From Gremmenia infestans (taxonomy: Eukaryota; Ascomycota; Leotiomycetes; Helotiales; Hamatocanthoscyphaceae): a stretch of DNA of 64,000 bases. The position numbers and the translations under genes were made by a program. The stretch lies in NCBI GenBank assembly GCA_032629725.1, contig JAFEVB010000038.1, positions 310,001 through 374,000 on the forward strand, read 5' to 3'. Positions 1 to 10,931 of the stretch are shown in pieces. Every line of letters starts with the position of its first letter. Within the stretch, counting starts at the first letter, position 1. Below the pieces are notes generated by a model. That model did no database searches. It was not told the origin of the DNA and saw only the letters and a list, made by a program, of their open reading frames with translations.

Positions 1-948
1 GTGCAACAATCCTTTGGGGAGTTGTTTTTAGCACAGGCAGAGAGACAAGGGTCGAAGATTGGGCGTTGAATGTTGTCATCTGGATATGGATAGACTCCGT
101 CTCCTGGCTTGGTAGGTTGCTTGACTTGAAGATCCCATGGACACCAGGAAGCTATACTTTTGGAGTCTTGTCTCGATTCGTAGGGAAGCGGGTTTACCGT
201 TGTAGATGCGTTGCCTGAAGTACCTGAATCGGCTGGAGCTGACATTAGACCGGCAGTTGCAATGCAAGCAGCATTTGTGAGATTTGGAGGAATATTTTTC
301 AATTTGGGGTTGTCTCCTGGCATATAGATGACTTGCATGGGGAGATTGTAGCCGTCAACAAGTGAGATGTCGTAGAAGGTTTGTTTACCACCGGTTCCTC
401 CTGCGAGGTCGAATTCGGCGAGTGTGATGGGTGTCCTTCCCTATACTTCGTCAGCAACAGGAAACCAAATGGTAGCAAGTACTCACGGTAAGAACGCAAC
501 TCAACACTCCAGCACAATCACCAGTACCGCACGCAGCACCAGATCCATCAACCCCATTCAAATTGCTGGCACCATTCCCTGCGACGTTGAAACTGCAGTT
601 TGTCCTGCCCCAAACTCTGCCCTGCCAATCTCCGCTAACAGTTAAGCTCTTGCGATTACCAGGAGGCAGCTCAAAACCACCAGTACCAGCGCCGGTGCCT
701 GCTTGGGTACCGATGGCTGGCCAGACAGTCTCGGCGCAGTTATTGCTGATCACAAGAGGTATTGAGTCTCGTTTCATTGGAGGACCCGATCTTGCAGGTC
801 GCGGAAGAGGATTCGCGTTTCTCTCAAAGAAAGGATTCATATGATATGCTGATACGGTCTGGATGAGACATAATAGAGGGATTGCAGCGAGTAGTAATCG
901 CGATAGTGAAGGGTTGCGCATTGCGCTCAAGGAAATCGATTTAGACAT
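1..948 (-). CDS. Thaumatin-like secreted protein (3' part beyond window)
   Basis: Secreted protein of the thaumatin-like/PR-5 fold, a family found in fungi as extracellular or wall-associated proteins; some members bind or cut beta-glucan, but activity here is not known. Exon 1 runs 948-487, intron 486-441 (GTGAGT donor, TATAG acceptor), exon 2 from 440 to the window edge; the frame joins exactly. An ATG at 948 or a second at 921 could start it; both give a signal peptide with the hydrophobic core LLLAAIPLLCLIQTVSA. The mature part shows the typical order: ISNNCAETVWPAI, the GRVWGRTNC block, a Cys-rich GDC turn, then in exon 2 the TLAEFDLAGGTGGKQTFYD strand and a VDGYNLPM motif, all hallmarks of the family. 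The C-terminal cysteines lie partly outside the window. The gene family assignment is firm; the role (wall remodelling, antagonism, effector) is open. Confidence 0.88.
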
Positions 949-2913
949 ACTGACTGGTAAAGTCGTAAAGGTGTTGAAGTGACGAAGGGATAGTCCAGTC
1001 AAGACAGAATATAAGTACCAAAAGAAGGCAGGCCAATAGTACCAGCCAAGGTAGTGGTGGTCAATCGCAGAACGACAATGACAATATCCAAGAATAGGAC
1101 GAGGTTTTACGCCAGGTTCACAGCCTCGTGCGATTGCCCGTGCAGTCAGTCAGTCGCAGTCGGTATCAGTCACACTCCACGATGGGTCAATAGAACTTGG
1201 AAACGACCTGCATCTCCAGTGACGTACTGTGAGTGGAGAATTGATGAACAGCCTGGGGATGGCTGGCGATGATTGGGGAACTGGGTTGGGCAAGCAAGGC
1301 AGGGGAATGCAGGGGAAGGCAGCGGTTGAATATCCCTGTTGGGGAGAGATAAGGATCAAAAGCAGGCTTGGGAAAAGGAGAGATCCAAAAAAAAGAACGT
1401 GATGCATCGGCGAGGACGCACGTGTACAGGTTGTAGGAAGAGTGAGGGTGAGGGTGAGGGTGAAGGTGAAGGTGGATGTGGATGTGGATGTGGATGTGAG
1501 GAAGTTTCAACTTACCTGTTGGGAGAAGCATCGTTTGGTTGTGAAGTTTGTTTGGATTTGGGGTTGTGGTGGGGAAGGAACGATGTCTAACGCATGATGA
1601 CGTGTGAGGGGAAGGGAAGGCCCTACAGTACGGTACAGTAGCTGTCGCAGATCTCGGGAGCGGCCGAGTTGACAGGTGAAAGACAACGGGTGCGTTCATG
1701 GAGAAGGAGAACCTTGGAAGTTGCTACACTTTGAACATTATTGGATTTGATACTTCGGAAGGGATGATGTTGTTAATAACCATTCTAGCAGGAGAAAAAA
1801 AGAGCAGGTCAGATCATTTCTCTTATTTTCCAACAGAAAAGCAATCGCCATGTTTTCTGATCATCTCAACGTGCTATCGTCATCGAATCAACGCCGAATC
1901 GACGATAGGAGCGATATGCAACAAAACTGACGTCGATTGCCTATTTGGGGAGAATTTGCATATCTAGCAAGACATCTTGAATTAGGTAGTCCTGCGGTGC
2001 TAAACTTTACACAGGAATTAAATAGTAAAGAGACTAGGAGGGCTTGAACGCATATTCTGATCGATCTAAAAGTCTCGGGTTCAGCTCTACTAAAATAGTA
2101 GCGCGTTGTTGAGTTTAATGTGAAGATATGGATAAAGCGGCCCACTTCGACCTTATATATAAAAGATCTTCTCAGCTGATAGCCTCAGTACTTCGTGGAC
2201 TCGATTAAATATCTTGATTTTCAATACTACACTTATCAGGAATACAGAATTCAACTAGATAGTTATCACTTCAACTAATACTACGTAGAAAGGCGCTTAT
2301 TAGGCGCATCAACGACGATTCATAAACATTTGATAATCACTTAGGAAGTATGTGACAGGGGGTAAAGCAGGACGAGATTTCTGCGACGTGCAACAAAAAA
2401 TGTTAAATTGCCTATTTGGGATGACTAGCACGTGTCTGCGTTGGAAAGGGGGTACAGTTCAGCGGCTGCCTAATCTACCTTGTTACACCTGAGGTATCAA
2501 CTCTATCATCCTACACTCATCTCTTAAGTCCTGTAGTATTTAACAGCCTTCTCCATTTAAAGACCGCCAATTATAAACCCTTGAGTTTGCTACAGAGGTA
2601 CTATGAGAGGAATGCTTGAATCACTATACTATAAAGGTCAAAGAGCATAGTTATATAAGCAAACAACTTTACAGCCTTCTAAGCTATTAGGCATAATGCT
2701 ATAGTATTGGAAATGCATTAAAAACTGGTAGAGAAGGGGAGCTCCAAGCAATCCATATGGCAAAGGTATTTCGGGATCTACTTATAGAAAATAATATCTT
2801 TATTACGAACCATGCTAAGTCAGCGACTAATCAATTATGATCACTTAGTTAGTCAGCCAGCTGGGCTCCTGGGCCCTCCCCTTAAGTGATGACTAACTGA
2901 CTGACTTATCTGC
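949..2913. other. Intergenic stretch with a hexamer repeat
   Basis: About 2 kb upstream of the thaumatin-like gene and downstream of the next minus-strand gene. It holds a GT-rich hexamer repeat (see 1442-1499) and, from about 1740 to 2860, AT-rich sequence without a recognisable gene. Open frames here are short, overlap each other in opposite strands and show no family motif. Confidence 0.6.
1442..1499. repeat. Imperfect hexanucleotide tandem repeat (GTGAGG/GTGAAG/GTGGAT)
   Basis: Three units of GTGAGG, two of GTGAAG and four of GTGGAT follow each other in one 58-bp block. On the minus strand the block reads as alternating His-Ile, His-Leu and His-Pro codons inside an otherwise unsupported open frame, so I treat it as a simple repeat and not as coding. 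It lies about 500 bp upstream of the thaumatin-like start. Confidence 0.85.
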
Positions 2914-5066
2914 CTACTGAGTCAGTGAGAAGCGTCCGAAATGAGACGAAATAGGGTCGGATTCCTTTCGCCACCACGATTCATTTCTCCAAGATAGCGA
3001 GTCCTCTTGCTTCCCCTTTGAGGCATACATGCCTCTGATTTGATATTCATGATTCTTCATAAAAAGTCGATTCATCTCCCGGACACGCTCGATATACGTA
3101 GACGCCACTCTATGCTGGCCAAGGTCAAACCAGTGGCGAGTAGCCCCGACAGAGGTTCTGATTTCCCTTTCCAGTTCATTGACTGAAGCAAAGAAAGAGA
3201 TAGAGGGAGGATACCAAGGTATATCAGAATCATCCAACAAAGTCTTCAACCTGGATATATTGAGCTGTAATTGATTTAGCTCATACCAGAATTGCTCTAT
3301 CTCTGATGCGTCATGAGGAGGTATCAGTCGAAAAGTATTCCGAAAATCATGTCCGTCTTCTTCTAAAGCGGATCCCCAAGTGGCGTTGGCGCGGTGAACC
3401 CAAAAATTATGGTTTATCGTGCCATCAGAATCTCCGAGATGACCTGTAAATTAGGATCAGCATATTCCGGAGTTCAAGGAATTGTGAGAATCAAACCTTC
3501 GCGAGGCTCTATATATGGGACATTTTCCCCCCTGTTATCTCCATTGATCGATTCGCGAGGTCCCTTGGCTCGGATTGAAGACACTTTACTCTCGCTTTCT
3601 TCCGTGTCACTTTCCGCCGTACTTCGGGATATTTCTACCGTTTTAGCCTCTGCTGCATCTGCACTATCTTCATTGCTAGTACCTGGTGGTGGGAGATCAA
3701 GGGTCTCCAAAGTGTGGGTTTGAGAAATCTTGGTTCTATGTTTAGATCCCACATTCGGCAGCTTGACTGTTGGAGTTTCTTCATACGAGCTCTCGCAGTT
3801 TGGGTGTGCTCCATCTCGGAAATCAGCATCTCCAACGTCCTCTATAGAGGATTGAAGTGTAGAACGAGATTTGCCAGCTGACAGCTGGGGTTGTCCAGAT
3901 AAACAAGCTCGAGCTTCACCATGAGCTTCATAAGATGGGTTGCCAGTTACAGGTTGCTGGGGTGAGTTATGGTCTTCGATTTTCTGACTAACCATCCTTT
4001 CAAATGGTAGGTCGTCTTTGTCAGAGGTGGTATTGAAGTGATTGGTGATTCTATTTTGCATGGCCGTTGTAGCGAAAGTATTGGTGGGCGGCGTTAGAGG
4101 TGTAAAGCGTCCTTGGTCATTATCTTCGTCACTCTCATTTTGGCTGCTGAAACTGCTGTGGTCTTCCTCCATTTGTTGGCCAGTAGTGAGGCTTGATAAT
4201 TCTTCCAGATGCGCAGGAACACCTTGACCAGCTTGCTCATCTTCAGCTTCGGAGTCAGTGGGCTCGCCCGAATCAGAAATGGAGTCCAAGAATACTGGAG
4301 AGCTTGGTCGTTCGGGTGGTGACATGCTTTGAGCTTCGATATCTTCTTCTGGTGTTTGCTGGATAGGGTCATCCAAAGCACCTCTTGCTCCAAGTTCCAT
4401 CACATAACTCTTGATAGTACTCTTATGTCGGTCCAACAATCGCCCGGTGAATCCTTCCTCAATGAGCTCTCTTCGAAGTGCCTTCCATATCGCTTTGTCG
4501 TCATCCCCGTACGTTGTTAGAATCGACTTCTCTTCATGACTCTTAGCCTGCATAGAAGAAGTGACCCAATGCAGAGAGTGCTTGATGTCTCGAAGCTCTT
4601 CGCCATGGGAATCCATATACTTCTCCACCTTTCCCTGTGATCCAATGGACAACAAGTTCAAGAACAAGGTAAGCGCCTGTGTATGTGTCGCAAGTTCGGT
4701 CCTGATCTTCCCCAAATCCAACATCTCTCCATTGCCAAACCTGACTTTCTGCCAGAGCTTCGTAACACTCCTCCTTTCCTCCGACAGTGCATTATACTTG
4801 TCTAAAATCTGCTTCAAGACCCTCAAGACCCCCTCGCAGTGTCTTGCCAACTTTTCCAGCTCCCTCCTTCGATTGTCTTCGTTGTTATTGAGAATGGAAT
4901 CCGTCTTCGACACCTCGAGTTCAACGCGTCCTAGGACGATATGGAGACTGCCGATTTCTCGTGCGAGGTCATGATGGGCACCGCATGCTTTGCGTGCATT
5001 TTGGACGACTCCGTACGCTAGTTGTGTGAGCAGCATGAAGTCTCCGACGGAATAACCAAACGACAT
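2914..5066 (-). CDS. Protein with fungal STAND/NLR-type N-terminal domain, no NTPase
   Basis: Exon 1 is 5066-3497 and exon 2 is 3443-2914, split by a 53-bp intron with a CTGAT branch region and TTACAG acceptor; phases match and give 699 residues. The start at 5066 (MSFGYSVGDFMLL) is the typical beginning of the helical domain found at the N-terminus of many fungal STAND/NLR and ankyrin proteins; an upstream ATG at 5096 would add ten residues. Residues 1 to about 230 are helical, with heptad-like Leu spacing. About 240-530 is acidic, Ser/Thr/Glu-rich and probably disordered. The final 170 residues, mostly exon 2, look folded again (Trp-rich, charged) but I do not recognise them. There is no P-loop, NACHT, NB-ARC, ankyrin or WD repeat, so this is a stand-alone version. 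Function unknown; a signalling adaptor or remnant of an NLR-like gene is inference. Confidence 0.75.
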
Positions 5067-6542
5067 TGTGGACTGGATGAGGCTGAGGAGAGCCACACAA
5101 GGCTGCGTGAGATGCAGTACCAGGTGACTTGTGTATTAGTAGACCTATGTCTCGGCGTAAATCTGGTAATTTGGCAACTGAAAGCCATGTCCAACTAATG
5201 TGGGGAGGGGTTTTTAAAAGAGAAGAAAGAGCAAAAGGCTATGAAATGCATCGCCCGTCGACTTCTCAACCATGCGTGTTGTGTGACCGCGGGGTCAGTC
5301 AGATCCATCTCCCCGCAGTTGCATAAACGAGCCTCGTTGCACTCCGCCTCCTTCAAAAGTTCAAGAAAACAAAGTGCAAAAGAAGGGCATCACTAGTGAA
5401 TTTGTAGACAAAAAGCAGGTGAGAGAACTTTCACCTCAACCGGATAAGGGGGGACGAGTAGCCGTAGTGTAAGGAAGGTGTGAGTAGAGCAAAGATGCAC
5501 TAGTACCTAGTTTAGTGTAGACATACGCTATCATGGCATAGGTTTTTCAAGCTTCACGAAACGAAGTCGACAACACAACAAAGTCAAAACGCCTTTCGAT
5601 CAATTCAGATTGATCGGGTCTTGATCGATATGGTAATTCTGCTATGACTATCCGTAGTTACGAACCGATTACTTGCGTGTTCAACTCGAAGGCCCCAAGA
5701 TAGAACATCCTCACTTGACTGCTCAAGTGCCCCCTATTCCTGCAGCCTCGCTTTCAACGATGTCTGTTTTTGCTAGACCTACGCCGCTACTACGAGTCTG
5801 CTGTGCGTTCGCAACGGTGTTTATTGCGTGGAGCCGGAAGATAACAACTACCGGGGGAGTATTACCTACAGTTTTAGTCTAAGCTAGATAGATTAACTCT
5901 AAATAGATAATAAAGTGTAACTCATTGTCACTGTGTAAAGTACTAGTAAACCTACATAGAACCGTAGAATAATGTAGAAAACTATCTTAACAAATACCTA
6001 TAATTCTACTACCTACGAAGTAAGCCTAGCTACCTAGCTAATATATATCTAAATCAACATCTAAACCCTCGAGCTCTACACCAGCTAGAACATGTATATG
6101 CATTCCGAGTTTAAAAAACATAAATCACTATGCGACGTACGTTTTTATATTTCTCTGCGCTGCTTCTATACTGTTCCAACTACAATGTGCACTCACTACC
6201 TTAGTATATATCACTTCACATCCACCCTCGTCGTTAAGAATAACTGAAATCGGGCCGCGGGGCTGCGGCTGCGGCTGAACAAAAACTAAGCTCCAAGCCC
6301 AAGGGCATCTATATGCAACCATCGACGTATAACGTGCGTGTCCCATGGCACTACCTAGGCGTGAGACATCAAAAATCCATCATAGCAAGTGCCACTTATC
6401 TACGGCTGCAACTCGAGTTATGTCAGGTAGTGAAGGAAGGATAGGCACTGAAAAACCAGCCCGGTTTTTATATTCCACATGCACAAGATATGCACCAACT
6501 AGCATCGCAAGTTCGAATACTAGATCATTAATTCCTCATTCC
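5067..6542. other. Intergenic, promoter of the STAND-like gene plus AT-rich segment
   Basis: The first few hundred bases are the upstream region of the minus-strand gene that starts at 5066. From about 5880 to 6110 the sequence turns AT-rich with many TAG, CTA and ATA words, which could be a mutated repeat relic, but no transposon motif is left. The last part is the 3' flank of Rad1. Confidence 0.5.
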
Positions 6543-9395
6543 TCATTCCTCAAGCACGCTCTTATTAAAAAATTTATAAATCTGCCTCCCCGCCTCCTTC
6601 CCCACAGCCGGTTCCAAATCCTCTACAGTCGCATTAGCAACATCCTTCAAGCAGCCCACCTCCTCCACAAGATTCTTGATATTCTTCCCCGTCACCCCCG
6701 GCACAACACGCAGCATATCCTGCGGCTCCCTGCTAAACGTCTGATCCTCGGCTCTCTGGCCGCCCTCGAGGCCCACCCGCACCGCAGCAATGGGATCCGG
6801 TTCCGCCTGCTGAGTTTTCAAGCCCTCGAAGATCTCGGCGGTTTGGTAGGGTGAGGAAGACCAGATGATGCGTAGGCGGGGGAAGGCGAGCGTGAGGAGC
6901 ACGAGTTTGGATTGTAGGTCTGAGGAGGCGTTGGAGGAGGACATGGAGGAGAGGGAGCCGGAGAGGTCGGCGAAGGGTTCGAGGGTGAAGGATTTGTTCT
7001 GGTCGAATTCGATGAGCAGCATGGGGGATTTGTAGTGCAGCTGCATGGTTTCCGCTTGGTTGTAGAGCCGGCCGTCTTTGAACGAGGAGATGAGATCTTT
7101 GATCGACTTGCGCTCGATGCAGATGCTGGGCGAGAGGATGTAGTCGCCGACCGTGAGCATGCAGGGGACTATTACCATGGAGCGGCCGTGGAGGAGGGAG
7201 GGGAGGGAGGAGCGGAATTCGCGGACGTCGACTACGACGCGGGGAGGCTGGGCTGTTGCTGCTAGGCGGCCGCCGCCTGCTATTCTGGTGTTGACTGTTC
7301 GGAGGAATGCTTCTTGAGGGTCTTCAATTCCGTGGGCATCAGTTGTCAAGGTAATAGCCATGGAGGACTTCTCTTTGATGAGTTTTGTGAATGCATCCTT
7401 TTCTCGACGGACAGAAGAAAGGTACCGCTGTTCTTCGACTGAACCGCCATAGTAGAGAAAGTAGACTCGGACATTCCGGTCGTTGTGTGATGATCGGTAT
7501 ACTTCAATACGCCGGACAAAAGACGTATCTGGCTCGTACATGATTATGTACTTTGGTTTGACCTCTTCCAGAATGTGTTCATCCATGTCCCCATCATAGG
7601 CATGAATTACGACAAGATCTTGGCCGTCGTAGAGCTGATAGTAGTCTTCCATGTCGTCTAATGGATCTGCTGTAATCTCTTCTTTCTGTCCAGCCTCTGC
7701 TTCTGTTACCTGAATCTCGGAAATCAGATTGGCAACTTCGAGTGGCTTGTCTTCTGCTGCTAGGATACTGCCATTGGCAGCTCGTGATGGCCCAGAGCCG
7801 GTATTCCCACCTCCCCTAACTCGCCTCCGTTTATTCGCAGGCGCCTTTCCACGGAAACTATTTGTTCCCTTTTGATTTTTGGAGCCGTTCAAGACACTCT
7901 GATTTTCAGCAAACAGAGCCGCACTAACTTTTGCAAAGTCCTTCTTCCACTTTAAATAGTCTCTCAATTTTCTTCTCATCATAAGATTTGCTGAAGGTTC
8001 GGTGTCCTTTTCCTCATCGTCATCGACTTCACCAGTCTCTGGTCGGACATGCATATTCTGTAGATATTCTTTCAGCTGTCGGCACTCTCCCGCATCCGTA
8101 CACATGATTAGAATTGTGCCATTGGAATCATCTCGCACAGTAGGATTGAAGTAGAGGTCACGGTCAATCTCTTCCAATACCTCAGCTAGGACTGCCCACT
8201 TAGGTTGCTCTTCAAGAACTAGTTGCAGAGATTCAATAGTTTCTGCTCCAGTTTGAGGCTTGCCAGTATACACCCTTCTTTTTGAAGTGGCGAAAATTGT
8301 ATGCGCAGCATCTAGGAAGAGCCATGGTGATTGGTTTTGTCTTGTGGACCCTGGAGGAGGAGAATGGGCGGCCAATATCGTATCTAGATGTCGATTAAAC
8401 GAGACCGCATCGTAAGTGAGCAGGGTATGGAGCATCCCACGTAGAACAGTTAGATCGTTGACAATCTGCTTGGTCTTCCAACTTACTCTGTGCCAGACTG
8501 GATCAAGCTGTCTCCTGACAGCCATGTCGAATTGCTTGTGAAGAGCGCTATCGACATTCCAGTCTTCCATCTCCATACCAGAGTTGCTCTTTTTGAGTTC
8601 CCCAATGCTAACTTCAACACACTCCATGATGGCGTTTTGAATATCTTGCATAGACTCTGACATTGGTACTTCTAGCTCAATGACTTCTGCCTTTTTCTTT
8701 CCTTCTAGTGACTGGGCAACGACGACTTGAAATCGAGGCCACAGAGATACATTTCGGAGAAATAAGTTCCTCATCATGGTAGAAAGCGGGGCAAATCCTG
8801 TAGTGAAGGGTTCTGGATTGTCTGAGAAGGCCTTGAGGAAACCAGCCTTGTTCTTCTGTCTGTATATCCGAAGTATAAAAGCCTCCAAAGATGTAGCCAC
8901 AATCCTGTCGGAATGTAGGACCACAAGTCCAGTAATAGTCTCCGGGTGAATTAGGCTAGTCAAGAGATCCACCACCAAAATCCTGGATGTGATGCTGAAT
9001 ATCCCTCCTTGGGCATACATTTTCTCTCTTGTCCCGACACTCATCAGGTCTGTATTGACGACATTAAGCCCCCGGGCCCTTGGAGCCTGGCTGATAGCAG
9101 CATGTTCTGCCAGAGCCTCCCCAAGCCATCCATTTTCGCGATCGTCTGCTCCGACCACCAATATGAGATTGTTTCCAGCCGCATCGTAGGAGTGGAGGAG
9201 GTTCGTTACTAATCGAAGGAGTCCGAGACCGCGGGCGATGATTACGAGTTCATCTTTCTGACGGAGCTCTTGGAAGACTTCTTGTTGGTATCTCTGATTT
9301 CATTAGCAAAGCACAGAACAGAGATGTACAAATGGGAGGCATACCAGAGGCAGCGACAGCTTCACGGGCTGCTGGTCACCGTTCGCGGAAGACAT
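6543..9395 (-). CDS. rad1: DNA repair endonuclease Rad1/XPF (ERCC4 family)
   Basis: Catalytic subunit of the Rad1-Rad10 (XPF-ERCC1) structure-specific nuclease, which cuts the 5' side of lesions in nucleotide excision repair and acts in crosslink repair and single-strand annealing in the nucleus. Exon 1 is tiny (9395-9345, 17 codons), the 51-bp intron ends in AAATCAG, and exon 2 is 9293-6543; the product is 933 residues, normal for the family. The splice restores the LPLRYQQEVFQELRQ start and the GLGLLRLVTNLLHSYDA block. The N-terminal half is the degenerate helicase-like region. The nuclease begins near residue 703 with VVVDVREFRSSLP, then GDYILSP (733) and the catalytic ERKS (744-747) followed by GRLYNQ. 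The tandem helix-hairpin-helix region fills about 873-933 and should bind the Rad10 partner. All nuclease residues are present. It diverges from the small gene at 9818. Confidence 0.96.
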
Positions 9396-9817
9396 CTGAA
9401 GCTCTCATGGTCATGCCAAGCTCAAGCTCAAGCTCTCAGAGGATAAGCACCAGGCACCCCACCAAGCAGATGCAGATGCACGAGCACGAGCACGAGATCT
9501 TGGATGACTTGCAGATGGGCGGACGCGTCAAAAGGAGCCCCGCAGACTTTGGTAGTGTAGTACAATTCCGGGTTGACGTGACGGGTTCTGTAGCAGCTCA
9601 CACGATTTTTCTTCAACGTCATCGGCTTTGGTGGCGTCTTGGAGGGTAGGCGAGGGGCAGTCAAGGAATCAAGAGTCTACTATAAAGGAGTGTATTCGAA
9701 GTATAAGTACTTCCTTTCTCTTGATACATTTATCCTTCATCGAATTCCAATTCTACACTACAAGCCAAATTGTACATAAAAGTCTACATCACATCTACAT
9801 CTACTTCAACCTTCATC
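9396..9817. promoter_or_regulatory. Bidirectional promoter between rad1 and a small hydrophilic gene
   Basis: The 422 bp between two divergent ATGs must carry both promoters. A TATAAAG box at 9681-9687 sits about 130 bp before the plus-strand ATG. One AGGGG word (9653-9657), the core of the yeast stress element, is present, which alone proves little. Two short hexamer runs occur near rad1: CAAGCT at 9417-9435 and CGAGCA around 9479-9496. Confidence 0.5.
9681..9687 (+). promoter_or_regulatory. TATA-like box of the small hydrophilic gene
   Basis: TATAAAG lies about 130 bp upstream of the ATG at 9818, a normal distance for a fungal core promoter with a leader of 60-90 bases. Few other genes of the window show such a clean box. 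Confidence 0.45.
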
Positions 9818-10075
9818 ATGCCTGCCGGTCCCGACGAAACCCATAACCACGCAGCTGGTGAAGCTACAGAGCACGTTATGGCGAACTCCAGTTCCAAGAC
9901 AGACAACAACGCAAGCACACATCCTCTCCACCAGAAAGAAGAGCCAAAGGGCGACAAGGTCAAGTTCATTCACCACCAAGCCCAGCCAGGTCCTGCTGTT
10001 CCCAAAGACTTCAATGCGCAAGAAGAGGGTACCAAGGAGGAACGCAAGGCCAAGGCAGATGCTTTGAACAAGTAA
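9818..10075 (+). CDS. Small hydrophilic conserved fungal protein
   Basis: An 85-residue intronless protein, start chosen at the ATG in TCATCATGCCTGCC because the upstream in-frame codons read like 5' leader. It is strongly hydrophilic, rich in His, Asp, Glu, Lys, Asn and Gln, with no membrane segment, signal peptide or cysteine. The beginning (GPDETHNHAAGEATEHVM), the middle (PLHQKEEPKGDKVKF) and the tail (KEERKAKADALNK) have the look of short stress-related or late-embryogenesis-like fungal proteins, and I believe close relatives occur widely in ascomycetes as hypothetical proteins. The function is unknown. It shares a promoter region with rad1 and has a clear TATA-like box, which would suit an inducible, well expressed gene; that is inference. 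Confidence 0.7.
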   Translation: MPAGPDETHNHAAGEATEHVMANSSSKTDNNASTHPLHQKEEPKGDKVKFIHHQAQPGPAVPKDFNAQEEGTKEERKAKADALNK

Positions 10076-10931
10076 TGCTTCTCCAGTCAGTGTTTTTCTT
10101 TCCTGAGTTGAGTGATCATGAATTGGGAGGCTGATCATGAATTAGAGGATCCAAGATGTGACATAGGAAGTTGAGGTGGGCGGAATCCATTATTGGCAAA
10201 GGCGTTTGGCAACGGGAGGAATGGCATCGGGATGAATACTACAGTAGCTATTGCATAGCTGTTTGGGCACGGAGAACAAATCAACGGACCTTGCACCAAT
10301 TACCAATTTACAGTGAGATCATGAACAGTTGTGAGCGGAATATGCAATATATACCGAGGTCCTGATCTCGGATGATGCTGGTGAAGGAAGGGTACTGTAT
10401 TGCGAGACACCGAGTGGGTCCCAAGTACAACTCACCGGCTGTGAATCAACCAAGATGCACCAAGTATGATTGTTGTACAATTGGTAGTTGACCACGTATT
10501 TCTGGAGCCTTTACTGTCAGTCATTGAACGCGTGTCAAAATCTGATTTTATGTTCCGCCCAACTGTTGCCTTCGTGTGGCTGAGTAAATGAGGCTGGAAA
10601 GTCTTGGCATTTCTTTACCTGCTACCCAACGTCAGTTCAACATACCAGAGCTTCGACATACCGCCAATTAAGTGAATATTATTACTGCCTGGCCTACGGC
10701 TGTCTGTACATCACTCGTCTCCTCACACAACGTGGTCTTAACGTTTGACATTCACAACCGTTGCGCCGAGGCATTTCTATGTCCAAATGTGCATAGGAAG
10801 CATCAATTTACGAGGCCAATCTCCCACGCGACCAGGTCTTGTTTCGAGAATATTGCGAGAAGCAAAACTACAAAGTTCGAGGGGGATACAGTTGGGGTTA
10901 TCGAGAAGGCGAGCGTCTGTGAGCAGCGAAG
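10076..10931. other. Intergenic, leader and promoter of the Las17 gene
   Basis: 856 bp between two plus-strand genes. Nothing recognisable apart from the expected 3' flank of the small gene and promoter and leader of the Las17-like gene. Open frames overlapping the Las17 start on both strands have no motif. Confidence 0.5.

Noticed and set aside
1187..1699. A 170-codon minus-strand frame with His-Ile/His-Pro runs
   Set aside because: The runs come from the hexamer repeat at 1442-1499; no other motif, and the frame overlaps another low-complexity frame on the plus strand.
6345..6854. Plus-strand 169-codon frame over the 3' end of rad1
   Set aside because: Antisense shadow of the rad1 C-terminus.
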